Program-made: the position numbers and the translations under genes
The notes under the pieces: model-generated
The model's input: the letters and a program-made list of their open reading frames with translations, nothing else
Told to the model about the DNA's origin: nothing
The model's database searches: none
Part shown: one piece after another, positions 51,951-53,052 of the stretch
How positions within the stretch are numbered: position 1 is the first letter of the stretch
Layout: each line of letters opens with the position of its first letter
NCBI GenBank assembly: GCA_002452695.1
Contig: DKFA01000049.1
Location: 1 to 53,052 of the forward strand
Length of the DNA: 53,052 bases
Source: Dehalococcoidia bacterium UBA6808
GTDB lineage: Bacteria > Chloroflexota > Dehalococcoidia > GIF9 > UBA5629
Direction: 5' to 3'

Positions 51951-53052
51951 CTATTTTCCGAACTCTTTCTTATTGAACTCTATGATGGTTTCATCCGAAG
52001 GAGATTGAGGCGCATACTCCCTGGCCTTTTCAACAAGGAATTTTTCATATTCAGCAGATGGCAAACCCTTGCTGGAAAGATCTCGAATGAAATCAGCAGT
52101 CAAAGGCAAGGTGGCATCCACCCAGCGGGCTGATTCGGTAGCGGAGAGGTTAATCACCTCACGGCCTTCGAAAGTCTGGAAATAATTCATAGCGGAGACG
52201 TCATAATTGGTCCAGACCATGCCATGCTTATCGATCCATTCCCTGCTGACCTGGGTGAAAACATCCTGGATATCGGCCGGGAGGCTATTCCACTTATCCT
52301 TGTTCATTACGACAAACATATTGGCTGTGCTGCCGACGTCAGTGCACTGCGTGACGTATTTGACAATCTCGGCCTGCTTCCAGCCTTCCAACACCTCGCG
52401 GGGAGTGTAGCTGCCGTCGATGGTGTTCTTGGACATCAGGTCATATGCTTCGTTCTGGGCTGCTCCATAGCCTTTGCCACCCAACGCCCCGATGATGGCA
52501 GCACCAATGCCGGTTGACCTGATTACCAGACCCTTCATATCTTCCAACTGACGAACTGGTTTACTGACAGTCAGAAGCACGCTGGGACCATGCGCATGGA
52601 AATAGAGCACATGCACGTCATCGAGTTCCGCAGGCTTGAACTTGTTGTAGTAATCATTGGCTACACGTGTCGCAACCCAGCCGTTAAGGTAGCCATGGGG
52701 CAATTCGACAAGCTCCGATGCGGGGAAGCGGCCTTTGGTGTAGGAAACAACCGACATGCCCAGGTCGGAAAGGCCGTTGACCACGCCGTCATAGACCTTA
52801 TCGGCTTTGGTCAGGGTACCACCGGCAAAGACAGTGATTTTAACCCTTCCATTGGTTCTCTTGTCGATTTCGTCGCAGAACTTTTGGGCAAGAAGCGCGT
52901 TCTTGTGCACCGGCGGGAAAAAGACGCTGTAGCTGAATTCATAAACCTTATTGTCAGACGGATTGGCTGCTGTTGAACCGCTTGCTGGAGCAGCAGGCTT
53001 GTTTTCGGTTGCTGCCGGAGCTGGCGTGTTGCAGGCTGCCAAAATCGGCAAA
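51951..53052 (-). CDS. dctP: TRAP transporter substrate-binding lipoprotein (5' end beyond the window)
   Basis: About 366 codons are visible; the reading frame continues through the window edge, so the true start is outside. The first visible residues form the end of a lipoprotein signal with lipobox ILAAC followed by an Ala/Pro/Ser-rich linker. A DctP fold follows (SVFFPPVHKNALLAQKFCDEI, DKVYDGVVNGLSDLG, RSTGIGAAIIGALGG). Conserved Arg in VIRSTG normally pairs with the ligand carboxylate. The specific ligand is unknown. Confidence 0.93.
   Translation of the reverse strand, partial: LPILAACNTPAPAATENKPAAPASGSTAANPSDNKVYEFSYSVFFPPVHKNALLAQKFCDEIDKRTNGRVKITVFAGGTLTKADKVYDGVVNGLSDLGMSVVSYTKGRFPASELVELPHGYLNGWVATRVANDYYNKFKPAELDDVHVLYFHAHGPSVLLTVSKPVRQLEDMKGLVIRSTGIGAAIIGALGGKGYGAAQNEAYDLMSKNTIDGSYTPREVLEGWKQAEIVKYVTQCTDVGSTANMFVVMNKDKWNSLPADIQDVFTQVSREWIDKHGMVWTNYDVSAMNYFQTFEGREVINLSATESARWVDATLPLTADFIRDLSSKGLPSAEYEKFLVEKAREYAPQSPSDETIIEFNKKEFGK

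Overview
The window is a dense, mostly chromosomal stretch of about 53 kb with roughly 57 protein genes and seven tRNA genes. I infer an anaerobic bacterium, most likely Chloroflexota of the class Dehalococcoidia. The reasons are the mix of pyruvate:ferredoxin oxidoreductase with NuoE/NuoF-like diaphorase subunits, a 4-hydroxybutyryl-CoA dehydratase-type flavoprotein, a rubredoxin-fused ferredoxin:disulfide reductase, an LL-diaminopimelate aminotransferase, TRAP uptake genes and many TTG starts. The taxonomic call is inference; no 16S or 23S gene lies in the window.

Layout. 1-7660 (+): a glutaredoxin / ferredoxin-disulfide reductase pair, an SGNH hydrolase, then an accessory catabolic block: a TetR regulator with its own operator, a 4-hydroxybutyryl-CoA dehydratase-like enzyme, a glutaryl-CoA-dehydrogenase-like protein whose catalytic Glu is Gln, a MalY/PatB-type C-S lyase, and a PIG-L deacetylase. 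7792-9351: tRNA-Arg, an FmdB zinc ribbon, tRNA-Met/Ile2 and rlmB. 9333-17972 (-): one long tightly packed run pgk-tpiA-miaA-dapF-dapL-hflX-(AT-rich nuclease-like gene)-xer-trxB. A perfect inverted repeat resembling a recombinase core site sits between the nuclease-like gene and the recombinase gene. 18130-21656: gmk, ybeY, tRNA-Ser, a 31-residue ORF coupled to miaB, and lexA behind a large palindrome.

21657-27211: an accessory stretch with an ADP-forming acyl-CoA synthetase alpha-like protein, a 5'-truncated ABC-transporter binding-protein pseudogene, a small secreted protein behind a promoter with a 14-bp palindrome, a lipoprotein with two polysaccharide-deacetylase-like halves, and small conserved proteins. 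27270-33297 (-): a six-gene energy operon porGD-porA-porB-nuoE-nuoF-nuoG', which links oxidation of a 2-oxoacid (probably pyruvate) to ferredoxin and NAD(P). 33344-36731: tRNA-Arg, a universal stress protein and a Ca2+-type P-ATPase.

36871-44524 (+): two tRNA-Ser genes, then patatin, dprA, topA, an M24 peptidase, efp, a PHP phosphoesterase and a formyltransferase, ending at a strong bidirectional terminator. 44579-48376 (-): aspS-tig-clpP. 48505-53052 (-): dctP-dctQ-dctM plus an acyl-CoA ligase, which reads as uptake and CoA activation of an organic acid; dctP runs off the window end.

The best candidates for something undescribed are (1) the nuclease-like gene / inverted repeat / tyrosine recombinase module inserted behind hflX, (2) the porGDAB-nuoEFG' operon whose NuoG-like subunit lacks the His-Cys cluster and carries its own four-Cys tail, and (3) the TetR-controlled acyl-CoA block with a base-less acyl-CoA dehydrogenase next to a C-S lyase. 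No CRISPR array, transposase or prophage was seen.
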